This document shows positions 26,013-34,988 of a stretch of 64,000 nucleotides of DNA, in pieces (the first letter of the stretch is position 1; each line of letters opens with the position of its first letter). This DNA is from Deltaproteobacteria bacterium. GTDB taxonomy: Bacteria > Myxococcota_A > UBA9042. Where the stretch lies: NCBI GenBank assembly GCA_016875335.1, contig VGRO01000001.1, positions 79,955-143,954 of the forward strand, read 5' to 3'. Below the pieces are notes generated by a model that was not told where the DNA came from, searched no databases, and saw only the letters and a program-made list of their open reading frames with translations. The position numbers were made by a program, and so were the translations under genes.

Positions 26013-27413
26013 CTACTTGAAGCACCCCGCCAAGAACGTCCACTTGTCGAGCGCCAGGGCCGCCTGAGCGCGCTGGTCGGCGCCCCATCCCGGCGCGCGG
26101 TCCGCGAACACAGCATAGGCGGGCGTGCCGGCAAAGCACCAAAAAAGCAGCCCCGGATCGGTCATCTTGCCTGCGATGTCCAGGCCCGTCCTGCACTCGG
26201 CGAGACGCCCCGCAGCACGCTGTCGCAACACCCACGCAGCCTCGACGTGGCGCTTGAGTCCGGGGTAGCCGCCCGCGGTCTCTCTTTCGAAACAGCCTGT
26301 TGCCCCAGGTGACCCATGTGCCTTGAGCCAGGCCTTGCGGTCGAACGTCACCTGCTCGTGGGCGTGACTGACCTCTTCGTCCAAGTAGTCCAGACCCGTC
26401 GCCGGAGAATGTTGCCACGCACACAGCAGCGCAGCGTTGGCCTCGCAGTTCGGCAGATGCTGGCCACTGTAGCGGGGATTGCACTCGTTGCTCGCCGGCC
26501 ACAACACCAGCCGCACACCCCGGCCCGGCTGGTCTGCCGTCCAGCGCCGATACAGAAGCCCCATCTTCTCCTTGTAGTCGTGGCGGCAGTGCGGGCACGA
26601 CACGTCGAGCATCTCGACCATCGTCGGCTGGCCGGGCTTGGCCGCCGCGAGCACCAGCGACCCCTCGTCGGCGGGCAGATCCGAGTTCGGGCCGACAAGC
26701 GGCGCCATGCAGCTCTTGGCGGGGCACCTCAACATGACCTCGCCGCGGGCGACGATGAGCGGCTGGTTGTTCACGCGCTTCTTGTGCAGGCGCTCGGCTT
26801 GGGTGGTGAAGTAGAAGTCGGTGCTGACGCTGGCGATGAACCAGAACCCAACGCCCAGCGCCATGGTCGCGCCAACCTGGGCCTTCCACGCGCTGCCCTG
26901 CTGGCGCGCCAAGTCGCGCAGCCGTTCGCCGAAGTGGTTCCACGCCCAGCCCACCACCACACAGAACGCAGCGTTGGCGGCATGCATGGCCAAGCACAGC
27001 GTGCATTTTGTGCCGATCTGCACAAGGCCGATGTACAAGAAGGCCAACGTGCCCAGCAAGTCGATGATTGCCCACGCAACCAGCAGCGCGAACGCAAATG
27101 CTGCCGCCTGGAACGCGCCGGTGGTCATGGTGACCGCAAACGCGATGGCCGTGCCCAGCGCCACCGTCATCGTCGCCATGCCCCAGATGGCGACCGGCAC
27201 CCCCAGGATCTTGCCTTGGTCGCTGGTCAGCGCGCCTTTGCACGAGTCGCCCTGGCCCTTGGCGAGCGCGGCACATGAACTTGGCACACCGGTGTCCAGC
27301 CCGATCGCCAGTTCGTGGTGGCGCTGCGACGCCGACAAGCCCAGTCCGGCGCCCATGCCGGCGATGAGCACCAACGCGAAGACCAGCAGGTAGTCCAGCA
27401 ACCGACCGGTCAC
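26013..27413 (-). CDS. VKOR-thioredoxin (DsbA-like) fusion, disulfide-forming membrane protein
   Basis: 466 residues from GTG 27413, overlapping the pseudokinase TGA (GTGA). Residues 1-~170 are a vitamin K epoxide reductase (VKOR) domain with four membrane spans: MTGRLLDYLLVFALVLIAGM, cysteines 47 and 58 in VPSSCAALAKGQGDSC, and active-site pair C137-x-x-C140 (KCTLC). After a further span (~190-210) comes a thioredoxin-like domain with LDVSCPHCRHDYKEKM (CPHC, DsbA type) near 240, continuing to the C-terminus. VKOR proteins re-oxidise Dsb partners using quinone, so one chain could both make and recycle disulfides outside the inner membrane. It belongs to the operon with the DUF1998 ATPase, whose Cys cluster or exported partners might be clients; that link is inference. 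Confidence 0.88.
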   Translation of the reverse strand: MTGRLLDYLLVFALVLIAGMGAGLGLSASQRHHELAIGLDTGVPSSCAALAKGQGDSCKGALTSDQGKILGVPVAIWGMATMTVALGTAIAFAVTMTTGAFQAAAFAFALLVAWAIIDLLGTLAFLYIGLVQIGTKCTLCLAMHAANAAFCVVVGWAWNHFGERLRDLARQQGSAWKAQVGATMALGVGFWFIASVSTDFYFTTQAERLHKKRVNNQPLIVARGEVMLRCPAKSCMAPLVGPNSDLPADEGSLVLAAAKPGQPTMVEMLDVSCPHCRHDYKEKMGLLYRRWTADQPGRGVRLVLWPASNECNPRYSGQHLPNCEANAALLCAWQHSPATGLDYLDEEVSHAHEQVTFDRKAWLKAHGSPGATGCFERETAGGYPGLKRHVEAAWVLRQRAAGRLAECRTGLDIAGKMTDPGLLFWCFAGTPAYAVFADRAPGWGADQRAQAALALDKWTFLAGCFK

Positions 27414-28540
27414 GGCGTCTCCAGGCAGGTCAGAAGTTGCTTGACGCGGTTCGGGCATTCTTCGCGGGCGACCAGAAAGCCCAGCGCTTGCTGGCAGTTG
27501 GCGTGCGACTTTCCGTAGCGTTCGCAAATTTGCCGGGCGACATTGGGCAACTGGCGGCTGCACGCGGTCAACGGCTGGCGGTCGAGCATGGCGCGCGTCA
27601 GTTTGCTGTCTTCGGCCGGCAGCGAAACCGCGGCAGCCAACACCAGCCCGGCGGCGGCGGCCACGGCGAACCCCAAATCCATCGCCGATCGGCCCCGCGG
27701 CTGCGGCAACGCTTGACCCAGGCCGAGCAGCGACAGCAGTTCGGCGATGTGCGCCGGGCGACTGCGCGGATCGCTGTCGAGCGCGCGCCGCAAGGGTTCG
27801 GCCACTGTGGGCCAGCGCGCCACCAACCCCCATGCCGCCTGGGCGCGATCATCGCGGATCTGCGGCGGCGGTATGCCGCGGGCGATGCGGGCCGCCGCGG
27901 GATCCTCGTCGTTCCACGGCGTGATGCCGGTCAACGTGAAATACGCCAGCAGCGCCAACCGGAACACGTCGGTGCGCGCGTCGACCAGGCCTCCGCCCAG
28001 TTGCTCGGCCGCCATCCAGCGGGCGCGCGGCCCACCCACCACAGGCGCGGATCGGGCGAAATCCGTGACTTTGACGGTCAGACGGCCGTCGGGCGACAGG
28101 TCGACCCACACGCTCTCGGCCGTGAGCGTGGCATGCGCCACACCCGCAAGGTGCGCGGCCTGAATCGCGTCGCCGACGGTGCGAATGACCGTTTGGGTCA
28201 CCAGGTCCCAGCCGCGCGCCGCGAGGTAGCCGTGGCGTTGCTGGCCGATGCGCACGATCTCGTCCCAGCGGCGGCCCGACGGACGCTCAAAGACCAGGTG
28301 CAGGGCGCCGTCCGGCCCCGACCAGAGCCCCAAGGGTCGCACCACCGCCGGGTGCGCCACCAACCGAGTCGCCTGCAACTCGGTCTGCAACCACAGCGCC
28401 GCCGACTGCGGGTCGATGGGCACCGGGTAGCTCTTGGCCAGCGCCTGCAGTCCGTCACAGCGCGCGGGCGTCCACACCTGCGGGCCGCTGCAGGGAAGGG
28501 GCGCGCCACTGAGCACCACCCGGCCGTTTTCCAGCATCAT
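27410..28540 (-). CDS. Membrane-anchored serine/threonine pseudokinase
   Basis: 376 residues from ATG 28540 (MMLENGRVVLSGAPLPCSG), overlapping the DUF1998 gene's stop. Residues ~20-275 follow the protein-kinase fold: hinge-type LHLVFERPSGRRWDEIV, AHLAGVAHATLTAESVWVDL at the catalytic loop, VTDFARSAP at the DFG, APE-like RWMAAEQLGGGLVDARTDVF, and LALLAYFTLTGITPWND. The catalytic HRD Asp is missing (HATLTAES), and no convincing VAIK lysine or glycine loop is seen, so phosphotransfer is unlikely. A single span (DLGFAVAAAAGLVLAAAVSL, ~290-310) leads to a small Cys-containing outside domain (CSRQLPNVARQIC, CQQALGF, CPNRVKQLLTC) that suits oxidation by the downstream VKOR fusion. Probably a signalling scaffold or sensor. 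Confidence 0.75.
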   Translation of the reverse strand: MMLENGRVVLSGAPLPCSGPQVWTPARCDGLQALAKSYPVPIDPQSAALWLQTELQATRLVAHPAVVRPLGLWSGPDGALHLVFERPSGRRWDEIVRIGQQRHGYLAARGWDLVTQTVIRTVGDAIQAAHLAGVAHATLTAESVWVDLSPDGRLTVKVTDFARSAPVVGGPRARWMAAEQLGGGLVDARTDVFRLALLAYFTLTGITPWNDEDPAAARIARGIPPPQIRDDRAQAAWGLVARWPTVAEPLRRALDSDPRSRPAHIAELLSLLGLGQALPQPRGRSAMDLGFAVAAAAGLVLAAAVSLPAEDSKLTRAMLDRQPLTACSRQLPNVARQICERYGKSHANCQQALGFLVAREECPNRVKQLLTCLETP

Positions 28541-31377
28541 GCCGCCCGGCCCCCTCCGAGCAGGCCTTGCAGCACCCGAATGGCTTTGTGCCGGTCGAGG
28601 TTCTGGTTGTGCGGTTGGTGGGTGCAGGTCACGCTGCGGCAGCATTTGGCGCAACTGGCCTGGCAGTCGCAACTGCCCAGGATTTCCAGCGCTGCATGCA
28701 AGATAGCGTGCAGGTCGCGCTCGTCGTCGATGTCGTCCAGGCATCCCAAGCCGTCGGGGTGGCGGTCGAAGAACACGATGCCCGGCTTGCCGTCGAAGTC
28801 CAACTCGTAGCTCACACCCAGAAAGTCCGAGGCGCCCAGGAAGAACCAGTCCAGGCTGTCGCGCAAGACGTGGCTCAGCGTGTGCAGCACGGTTTCGTCG
28901 GCGCCAGGCAAGCGCAGCACCCACGCCCGCGTGGCGAATCCAGCGACCTCATGGGGTTGCGGCAACATGTTCTCGTAGCGGCGCTGCAGCGAGTCGGCGT
29001 CGCCCGCGGCGCTCGCCGCATTCTGGTCGCGGTCGTAGCCGAAGTTGTGGACGCCGCGATGGGTCAGGTGCAACTGCACACCGACACGCACCGTTTCCAA
29101 GCTGTCGCGGCCGCCAAACCGCGGCCGCTTGATGTCGGGCAGACCGGCGCCATGGCGGGCGAAGCGGATGCTGCGCACCGGCGTCGCGGTCCGGTACGAC
29201 GGTTCTTCTTCGAGCAGACGGACCTGGCCGCGCAGCCCCGCCGCCTTGTCCAGCGCGACCTTGTAGCGCTTGCCCCCCAACGTGACCCGCGCACCCTCGA
29301 AATACTGGAAATCGAGCAGCGACCGCGCCACCGGCCAGCGCTCGCCCGTGCTCGGCGCCAGCAGCTCCGCAGGGTCGCGCACGCGGTCGCGGTCTGCCTC
29401 GACGGCGCCTTGCGCGCGGCACAGCCGCACGATCTCTGGCTTCTTCGGGTCGGCGGGGTTGGGGCGCCAGCCCTCAAAGCTCGTGAAGATCCGAGAGCCC
29501 TCGAGCGTGCCCAACACCCTGGCCGTGACTTCGCGAGAAAACACCCGCTCCAGCCGCGCCGTGTCTACGAATCCCTTGTCGAGCGCGGCGCGCAGGTGCA
29601 TCCGGGCCTCGGCCTGCAGGCCCGCAGGGGTCGCTTGGCCGGTCGGCACCGCCGACAGCACCCGCGGAAAGCGGCTGACGTCGTACCATGCCGGCCACCA
29701 GCGCTTGTGGGTGCGGTATTGCCGCAGCAGCAACTGCGACATCGGATCGTCGGCGAAAAGCAGATACTCGTGGGCAGGCTCGGGCCCTTCGGCGTAGTAG
29801 CGGCGGTGACCCAGCACCTGCCAGGCACAGCGCGGGCCGATGCGCGCCAGCAGCACCTCGGCGCTGCCCTCGGGCTGGGGATCGCCCGGCGGGGGCCACG
29901 GCGCCCACGGTTCGCCGACCAATTCGGCAAAGAGGCGCTCGTGTGGCCCTTCGACCTCGGTGACCACCCGTGCATAGCCATCGCGTACGCCGAGCAGTCC
30001 CGCAGTGGCGGTCTTCTTGTGCTGGATCCTGCCCAGTTCGACCACGAAACGCCGCACTGCGCGCGAGGCCGCCCCCTGGGGATCGTACTCGCCAGCCGTG
30101 GGTGCCACCTTGACCTGCGCGGTGGCGATGCGGTCGGCGATTTGCTGCAAGACCGCCGTGCCGAGGTTGCCCACCAGGAGTACCGCGGGCGGACTGGCGC
30201 CGCGCAAAGCGGCGAGCCGATAAACCAAGAACCGGGCGCGCGCCACCGCCGGTCCGTACAACTCCTCGACGTCGTCCAGGACCACCAGCTTGCAGCGCTC
30301 GATCAGCGGATGGGCGCCCGGATCGGCAGCGTCGTCGAGAAACGCCTGCACGTCGTCGAGCGACGCCACCCAGATATCCGCCGGTCGCGGCGGCAGGCCG
30401 TCGTCGATCGCCACCGCGGCGCCGGCCGCGATCTTCTCCGTCAACGCCCGCAGTTGCCGCACGGTGGCCCCGACGCTTTCGCGCTTGGGGGTGACCACTA
30501 CACAACTGGCGCCGGTCGTCAGGGCCAAGTCGATCGCCCGCACAAGCGCCGCCGTGGTGCGCCCGGTGCCGACCGGACCCGCAAGCGCCAGCGCCGGCAG
30601 CGCAGCCCACTCGTCGATCACCCGCGCCTGGAACGGGTAGAGGTCGAGGCCAAACCGCGGTTCGCCCTTCTTGCCGGCCTTGCTGCTGCGGTCGATGGCC
30701 GGCAGCGTCTCGACCGCCGCCGGGGCCCCCAACCACTGGTGCAGAGCATCGATGCGCTGGGCGAACGGCAGACGGTCCGGTGGCGCCTCGACGTTGCGCG
30801 GCGGCCGCGGTTCCGGCAGCGGTCGGACCGGATGCGTGGAACCGAAAAGCACGCCCAATAGCGCCGCATAGCCGAACGCCCACAGCGTGTACTGCGGCAC
30901 GCCCTTTGCGGGCACGACTGCAAGGTCCATGCCCAAGATCGCCAAGGTCGCAAGGCCGAGGCCAAGCACCGCGAACGTGCGCAGCATCCAGCGCAGGCCG
31001 ACCAGCGGCGAGCCGTCGGGGGCGATGCCAAACGCCACGAAAAGCGGCGGACACGGCGGGTCGCGCGGTCCCGGCTTGTAGAGCGCGCCGAGTACGAGTC
31101 CAAACAGCGGAAACGACGCCACGAGCAGGATGAGCGCCAAGAGCAAAGCGTTGAACGTGCGCGGGAATCCAAGGATCGCATGGCCACGCACCACGCCGTG
31201 GGTCTGGAGCGCCGCGACCATCCCGCCCACAGCGAGCACCGCTGCCGCCGAACCGTACCACAGGGGGCCGTGGCCCGGGCGCAACCAATCGGGGCCGGAT
31301 CGCACGGCAAGCAGCCACGCCGTGACCAGCACCCCGACCAGCAAGAGCACGTACACCAGCAGGTCGGTGTTGCCCAT
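28537..31377 (-). CDS. Membrane-anchored DUF1998/MrfA-like ATPase with degenerate helicase motifs
   Basis: 946 residues from ATG 31377, 3 nt after the preceding stop. The first ~190 residues hold five predicted membrane spans (DLLVYVLLLVGVLVTAWLLA, AAVLAVGGMVAAL, LLLALILLVASFPLFGLVLG, VLGLGLATLAILGM, AFGYAALLGVLFG). Residues ~265-430 resemble the first RecA domain of SF2 helicases: LYPFQARVIDEW, Walker A AGPVGTGRTTAALVRA with Arg for the usual Lys, SCVVVTPKRESVGATVRQL, and CKLVVLDDVEELYG instead of DExH. A clear second RecA domain was not found. The last ~130 residues match DUF1998: LDWFFLGASDFLGVSYEL, FFDRHPDGLGC, and a Cys cluster CDCQASCAKCCRS..C. MrfA and DISARM DrmB carry this domain. 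Membrane anchoring of such a protein is, to my knowledge, undescribed. Confidence 0.8.
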   Translation of the reverse strand: MGNTDLLVYVLLLVGVLVTAWLLAVRSGPDWLRPGHGPLWYGSAAAVLAVGGMVAALQTHGVVRGHAILGFPRTFNALLLALILLVASFPLFGLVLGALYKPGPRDPPCPPLFVAFGIAPDGSPLVGLRWMLRTFAVLGLGLATLAILGMDLAVVPAKGVPQYTLWAFGYAALLGVLFGSTHPVRPLPEPRPPRNVEAPPDRLPFAQRIDALHQWLGAPAAVETLPAIDRSSKAGKKGEPRFGLDLYPFQARVIDEWAALPALALAGPVGTGRTTAALVRAIDLALTTGASCVVVTPKRESVGATVRQLRALTEKIAAGAAVAIDDGLPPRPADIWVASLDDVQAFLDDAADPGAHPLIERCKLVVLDDVEELYGPAVARARFLVYRLAALRGASPPAVLLVGNLGTAVLQQIADRIATAQVKVAPTAGEYDPQGAASRAVRRFVVELGRIQHKKTATAGLLGVRDGYARVVTEVEGPHERLFAELVGEPWAPWPPPGDPQPEGSAEVLLARIGPRCAWQVLGHRRYYAEGPEPAHEYLLFADDPMSQLLLRQYRTHKRWWPAWYDVSRFPRVLSAVPTGQATPAGLQAEARMHLRAALDKGFVDTARLERVFSREVTARVLGTLEGSRIFTSFEGWRPNPADPKKPEIVRLCRAQGAVEADRDRVRDPAELLAPSTGERWPVARSLLDFQYFEGARVTLGGKRYKVALDKAAGLRGQVRLLEEEPSYRTATPVRSIRFARHGAGLPDIKRPRFGGRDSLETVRVGVQLHLTHRGVHNFGYDRDQNAASAAGDADSLQRRYENMLPQPHEVAGFATRAWVLRLPGADETVLHTLSHVLRDSLDWFFLGASDFLGVSYELDFDGKPGIVFFDRHPDGLGCLDDIDDERDLHAILHAALEILGSCDCQASCAKCCRSVTCTHQPHNQNLDRHKAIRVLQGLLGGGRAA

Positions 31378-31380
31378 GCG

Positions 31381-33339
31381 CTACGCCCCGTGCCCGGCCG
31401 GCCGGCTGATCGCCGCATAGATGTCGGCCAATCCAGGGTGGACGCGCTGGTGGCCGACCCCAGAGTCCGGCACGGCGTCTTCCAACTGCTTGGGCAGCAC
31501 CACGAAGCGCTCGGCGCCGAACTCCAGCGGCAACAGGTCTTGCAGGCGGTCGATCATCTGATCCATGGCGCGGCGGGCCGGGCCGATCGCGGCCTCGCGC
31601 AGTTCGGCGCGGTCGGAGAACGGTACCTGTTCGGCAAAAGCGCCGTACTTGCGAGCGCAGTGGGCAATGAGCGCCTCGGAGTTCATGAATTCCAGTTGCC
31701 AGCGCCAGCTTTCGGCGCGCAGCGCGGCGTCGTAGGGGTCAAACACCTCGGCCGGGTCCACGCGCGATTCGGCCCGCGCGTAGAACTCCTCGGGCAACTG
31801 GATGTCGCTGTCGAACGCGGTGTCGCCGACCAAGCGCATGCGCTCAGGCTTTCTGTGCTGCTGCTGCAAGTCCAGCAAGGTGTCATGCACCGTGCGCAGC
31901 CAGTGCAGTTCGGCCGTGGCGACTTCGACAGCAAAACGCAACATGCGGCCGTGCAAATGGTGGCCGATTTGCGCGATGTGGTCGCGGATGAGCGCGGACC
32001 AGCGGGACCGGTACGCTTGGCGGCATGCGGCTTCGGCGGCCTCCAGGCGCTGGAAGGTGGCCTCGGCGGCACGCTTGCGGATTGCGGCAACCGCCCAGCC
32101 TGCCACCAATGCCGCGACCGCCACGCCGCCACAGGCGACCATCCGCCACGCGCCGAACCCGACCAAGGCCGGCCACGCACAGGCTGCGACCACGGCAGAG
32201 AGCGCAAAAGTCCAGCCGCCAAAAAGGACGCCGCTGTCGTCGAACGTCGCCCGCGCCCGCGCCAAGGCCCGCGCCGCGTCGCGCACTTCGCCATCGTCGG
32301 GTGCCTGCAGCCGCATCGCCATGCGCGGCCCCTGATCCTGGTCGCCGAGCGGCGTCGCGCCTGCGGTGTCGCGCCAGCGTTCGAGCTGGTCGATGAGCAC
32401 CGGCAGGGCCGCGAAGCCCGCCCGCTCGAGGTTGTCGTCGCTCCAACGCCGCAACTCGGCCTGCCACTTGAGCGCCTGTTCGCGCAGGTCGCTGCCGTGG
32501 CGGCGCAGCACGTCTTCGAGCCGCGCCGGAAGTTCTTTGAGCGCCAGGTCCGCGCGGCGCTGCACGTCGGCCTCGCTCGGCAGATCGCCCTCGCCCACGA
32601 TGCGCCGAGCGATGCCCTCGCCGAGATCTGCGGCGCGGCCCTCGATGGCGGCCTCGACGTCCTGCTCGGGCGGGGCGGGCGGGTCGGCCAGGTTGGGGCG
32701 GGCCGACGAACTGCGCCCCTGCTGCAGCGTTTGCACCATGCGGTCGGCGACCTTGGCGGCCAGCCTGCGCGCCAGCACCCGCTGCACGATCGGCGCCTGG
32801 AAGCGCGCGGCCTGGGTGATGGTGACGCGCACGCCGCCATAGGTCTCGCACCACCGCGCAACGTGCTCGCGGGCCTGCGGCAGGCGCGCAATGTCCACCA
32901 GCAGGCCGAGCAGGTTGGCGGCGGCGCGCTCGCGCTCAGAAAGGGTCAGCACGCGCTGGACCAGGGTGTGCGGGACGGCGTGCACTGCATGGAGCCCCGC
33001 CGCACCGCCTTGGGCCACCTCGGCCTCTTCGGCCAGCACAATGGCGATTCGCGCCCACGGCGCGCGCACCGCGGACTCCGGCGGCGTGCGGCCGGCCAGG
33101 GCGACAAGGTCCGCCAGTTTGTCGGCCAGCAGAATCTGGACGAAACCGCCCTCGTGCTTGCGGACCGCCAGCATCGCCCGCTGGTGGGCCAGCAGCTTGT
33201 TGCCCCAGTCCGGGTCCTCCAGGCCCGCGAGCACCCACAGGGCCTGGGCGCCCTCGACGGTGCCAGCGCGGCCCGCGACCTCTTCGACCGCCGGCAGGAG
33301 CGCCGGGGCGCTGACGAGCACTTGGACGGGAACGCTCAC
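31381..33339 (-). CDS. Coiled-coil membrane protein, first gene of the DUF1998 operon
   Basis: 652 residues from GTG 33339 (MSVPVQVLVSAPALLPAVEE); sequence upstream in frame is low quality. Family not recognised. Residues 1-~200 look like a mixed alpha/beta domain (VQVLVSAPALLPAVEEVA, FVQILLADKLADLVALAG, RIAIVLAEEAEVAQGG); no P-loop or GTPase motif was found. Residues ~230-360 are helical and charged. A hairpin of two membrane spans (~395-440: FALSAVVAACAWPALVGFGA, VACGGVAVAALVAGWAVAAI) is followed by another long helical part to the C-terminus. Both large flanks would face the same side. It starts the operon with the DUF1998 ATPase, pseudokinase and VKOR fusion, and probably forms a membrane complex with them. 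It is divergent from the 33525 gene. Confidence 0.72.
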   Translation of the reverse strand: MSVPVQVLVSAPALLPAVEEVAGRAGTVEGAQALWVLAGLEDPDWGNKLLAHQRAMLAVRKHEGGFVQILLADKLADLVALAGRTPPESAVRAPWARIAIVLAEEAEVAQGGAAGLHAVHAVPHTLVQRVLTLSERERAAANLLGLLVDIARLPQAREHVARWCETYGGVRVTITQAARFQAPIVQRVLARRLAAKVADRMVQTLQQGRSSSARPNLADPPAPPEQDVEAAIEGRAADLGEGIARRIVGEGDLPSEADVQRRADLALKELPARLEDVLRRHGSDLREQALKWQAELRRWSDDNLERAGFAALPVLIDQLERWRDTAGATPLGDQDQGPRMAMRLQAPDDGEVRDAARALARARATFDDSGVLFGGWTFALSAVVAACAWPALVGFGAWRMVACGGVAVAALVAGWAVAAIRKRAAEATFQRLEAAEAACRQAYRSRWSALIRDHIAQIGHHLHGRMLRFAVEVATAELHWLRTVHDTLLDLQQQHRKPERMRLVGDTAFDSDIQLPEEFYARAESRVDPAEVFDPYDAALRAESWRWQLEFMNSEALIAHCARKYGAFAEQVPFSDRAELREAAIGPARRAMDQMIDRLQDLLPLEFGAERFVVLPKQLEDAVPDSGVGHQRVHPGLADIYAAISRPAGHGA

Positions 33340-33524
33340 GGTGCGGTTCCAGGGCGGCGTCGGGCCGCAGGCGCGGGCGGCAAGGGTATGCCGGGTGCGC
33401 GGTCTGGGGCAAGCCGGGCGCAGCGCTGGACTCGGCCACCCCGCTAGTTGACGCCAGCGCGGCACCTTGCCAGCATCGCGACCCTGTCCGCGCAGCCGTG
33501 CGGGCATGACGAGGGAACCGCGCC

Positions 33525-34976
33525 ATGTCCTCCGCCCCAAAATTCTGCGCCGAGTGTGGCGCGCCGCTTGCCGAAAACGCAAAGTTCTGCGCTGGTTGTG
33601 GAAAGCCGGTCGCAACGGCAACCGCCCCAGTGCCGGTGGTTGCGGATGCCGCACCCACCGCAGGCCCTGCCGCAAAGCCGGGTGCCGCCCAGCCCGTTCC
33701 GCCCGCCGACGATCACGACGACGACGGCGAACTTCCGATGCCCAAGGGCCTGGACGACATCGAGAAGCCGGGAAGGCCACTGCCGGTCGCCGCCATTTCG
33801 GTGGGCGCCGTGCTCGCCGTCGTCGTCGGCTTGGTGCTGTTCCTGACCAGCAACCCCGAGCGGCTCGCCGCCTTCCAATGTCGCGTGCTCGGCCAAGCCG
33901 ACAAGTGCGAAACCGAGGCGATGAAGCTCAAGAAACTGGAACGCCAAAAGAACGAGGAAGAACAGCAACTGATGGTCTCGGTGGTCGCCCAGTTCGACTT
34001 GCAGTTTGCGCCCAAAGAGTCGACGTGGGCGACGGTGGTGCAGAAGCGCTACGAAGAGCCTCGCGATGATTTCGTCAAGCGCGTGCGCGACAGCGGCCCC
34101 GACAACCGCAAGCTCGTCGAGACCAAGTTTGGCGAATACAAGCAGGCTGCCGCCAAGGATGGCCAGATCAAGGGCGCGATCGCGTTCGTGACCGAGTCCG
34201 ATTGGACCGCCGCGCACAGTGCTGGCGATGCCAAGCCGGCGCTCATCCCCGAGGATCCGCCGCCGCCGCCCCCGGCGCCGCCTCCACCCCCGCCGCCTGT
34301 GCCGCCGACCGGCCCCATCTCGTGGTGGCCCAAGAAGGACCAGTCGCTGACGCTGCCCATGAGCGTGCAGAACCTGCCGATGCTCGAAAAGGAGCAGGCC
34401 GATGGCAACGGCAAACGCCTGACCGCCGACGACGTCGCCAAGATCATTGCGTTGGAAGAGGCCGGCGGCGCCAAGTCCAAGGAGGGTGAGGAAGGCAAGC
34501 CCGACCCGACCAAGAACGTCAAGACGATTGCCGTCTCGACCTGGGTCTACGAGATTCGGCTGTGGGCCCCTGGGTACGAGCAGCGCAACATCGTGTTCTA
34601 CGACGACCCGCTGCCGCCCGACCTGAACAAGAAGAAACTCGAAGCCGACAAGTGGACGCTGCGCAAGTTCAAGCGCATGCCCGACGGAAAGCTGGTCATC
34701 GACAACGCGGGGTTCGACCTGCTGCCCTTCCCGCGCACCATCCAGACCCGTTACCTCGTGGTGCTCAAGGAGCTGCACTGTCTCAAGCTGACCAAGGAGT
34801 ACGAGGCCAAGAGCCAGCAGGGCAAGGTCGACGCCGAGCAGCTCATCTGGGACCAGAAGGCCTTTACCAAAGAAGAGCAGGAGGTTGCCAAGAAGAACGA
34901 CGGCGACCCGGCCTTCGAGGCCCTCAAGGCCGAGGCCATCAAGCAGGTCAAATGCGAGTTGGTGTTGCCGCAATAG
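33525..34976 (+). CDS. Zinc-ribbon, single-span membrane protein with proline-rich linker
   Basis: 483 residues from ATG 33525. The N-terminus is a double-CxxC zinc ribbon: APKFCAECGAPL and NAKFCAGCGKPV. A Pro/Ala/Asp linker leads to one membrane span (~90-110, VAAISVGAVLAVVVGLVLFL). After it comes a Lys/Glu-rich region, a Pro-only stretch near 245-260, and a C-terminal ~200-residue domain (TIAVSTWVYEIRLWAPGYEQ, FYDDPLPPDLNKKKLEAD) of unknown fold. Cytoplasmic zinc ribbons of this kind are common on Myxococcota membrane proteins. It diverges from the DUF1998 operon over 185 nt and precedes an ABC transporter pair by 12 nt. Function unknown. Confidence 0.75.
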   Translation: MSSAPKFCAECGAPLAENAKFCAGCGKPVATATAPVPVVADAAPTAGPAAKPGAAQPVPPADDHDDDGELPMPKGLDDIEKPGRPLPVAAISVGAVLAVVVGLVLFLTSNPERLAAFQCRVLGQADKCETEAMKLKKLERQKNEEEQQLMVSVVAQFDLQFAPKESTWATVVQKRYEEPRDDFVKRVRDSGPDNRKLVETKFGEYKQAAAKDGQIKGAIAFVTESDWTAAHSAGDAKPALIPEDPPPPPPAPPPPPPPVPPTGPISWWPKKDQSLTLPMSVQNLPMLEKEQADGNGKRLTADDVAKIIALEEAGGAKSKEGEEGKPDPTKNVKTIAVSTWVYEIRLWAPGYEQRNIVFYDDPLPPDLNKKKLEADKWTLRKFKRMPDGKLVIDNAGFDLLPFPRTIQTRYLVVLKELHCLKLTKEYEAKSQQGKVDAEQLIWDQKAFTKEEQEVAKKNDGDPAFEALKAEAIKQVKCELVLPQ

Positions 34977-34988
34977 GCTGCCGTCCCT

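Noticed and set aside
28537-31377. DISARM or MrfAB system
   Set aside because: No DrmA, DrmC, methylase of DISARM type or MrfB nuclease nearby; the protein is membrane-anchored with altered ATPase motifs.
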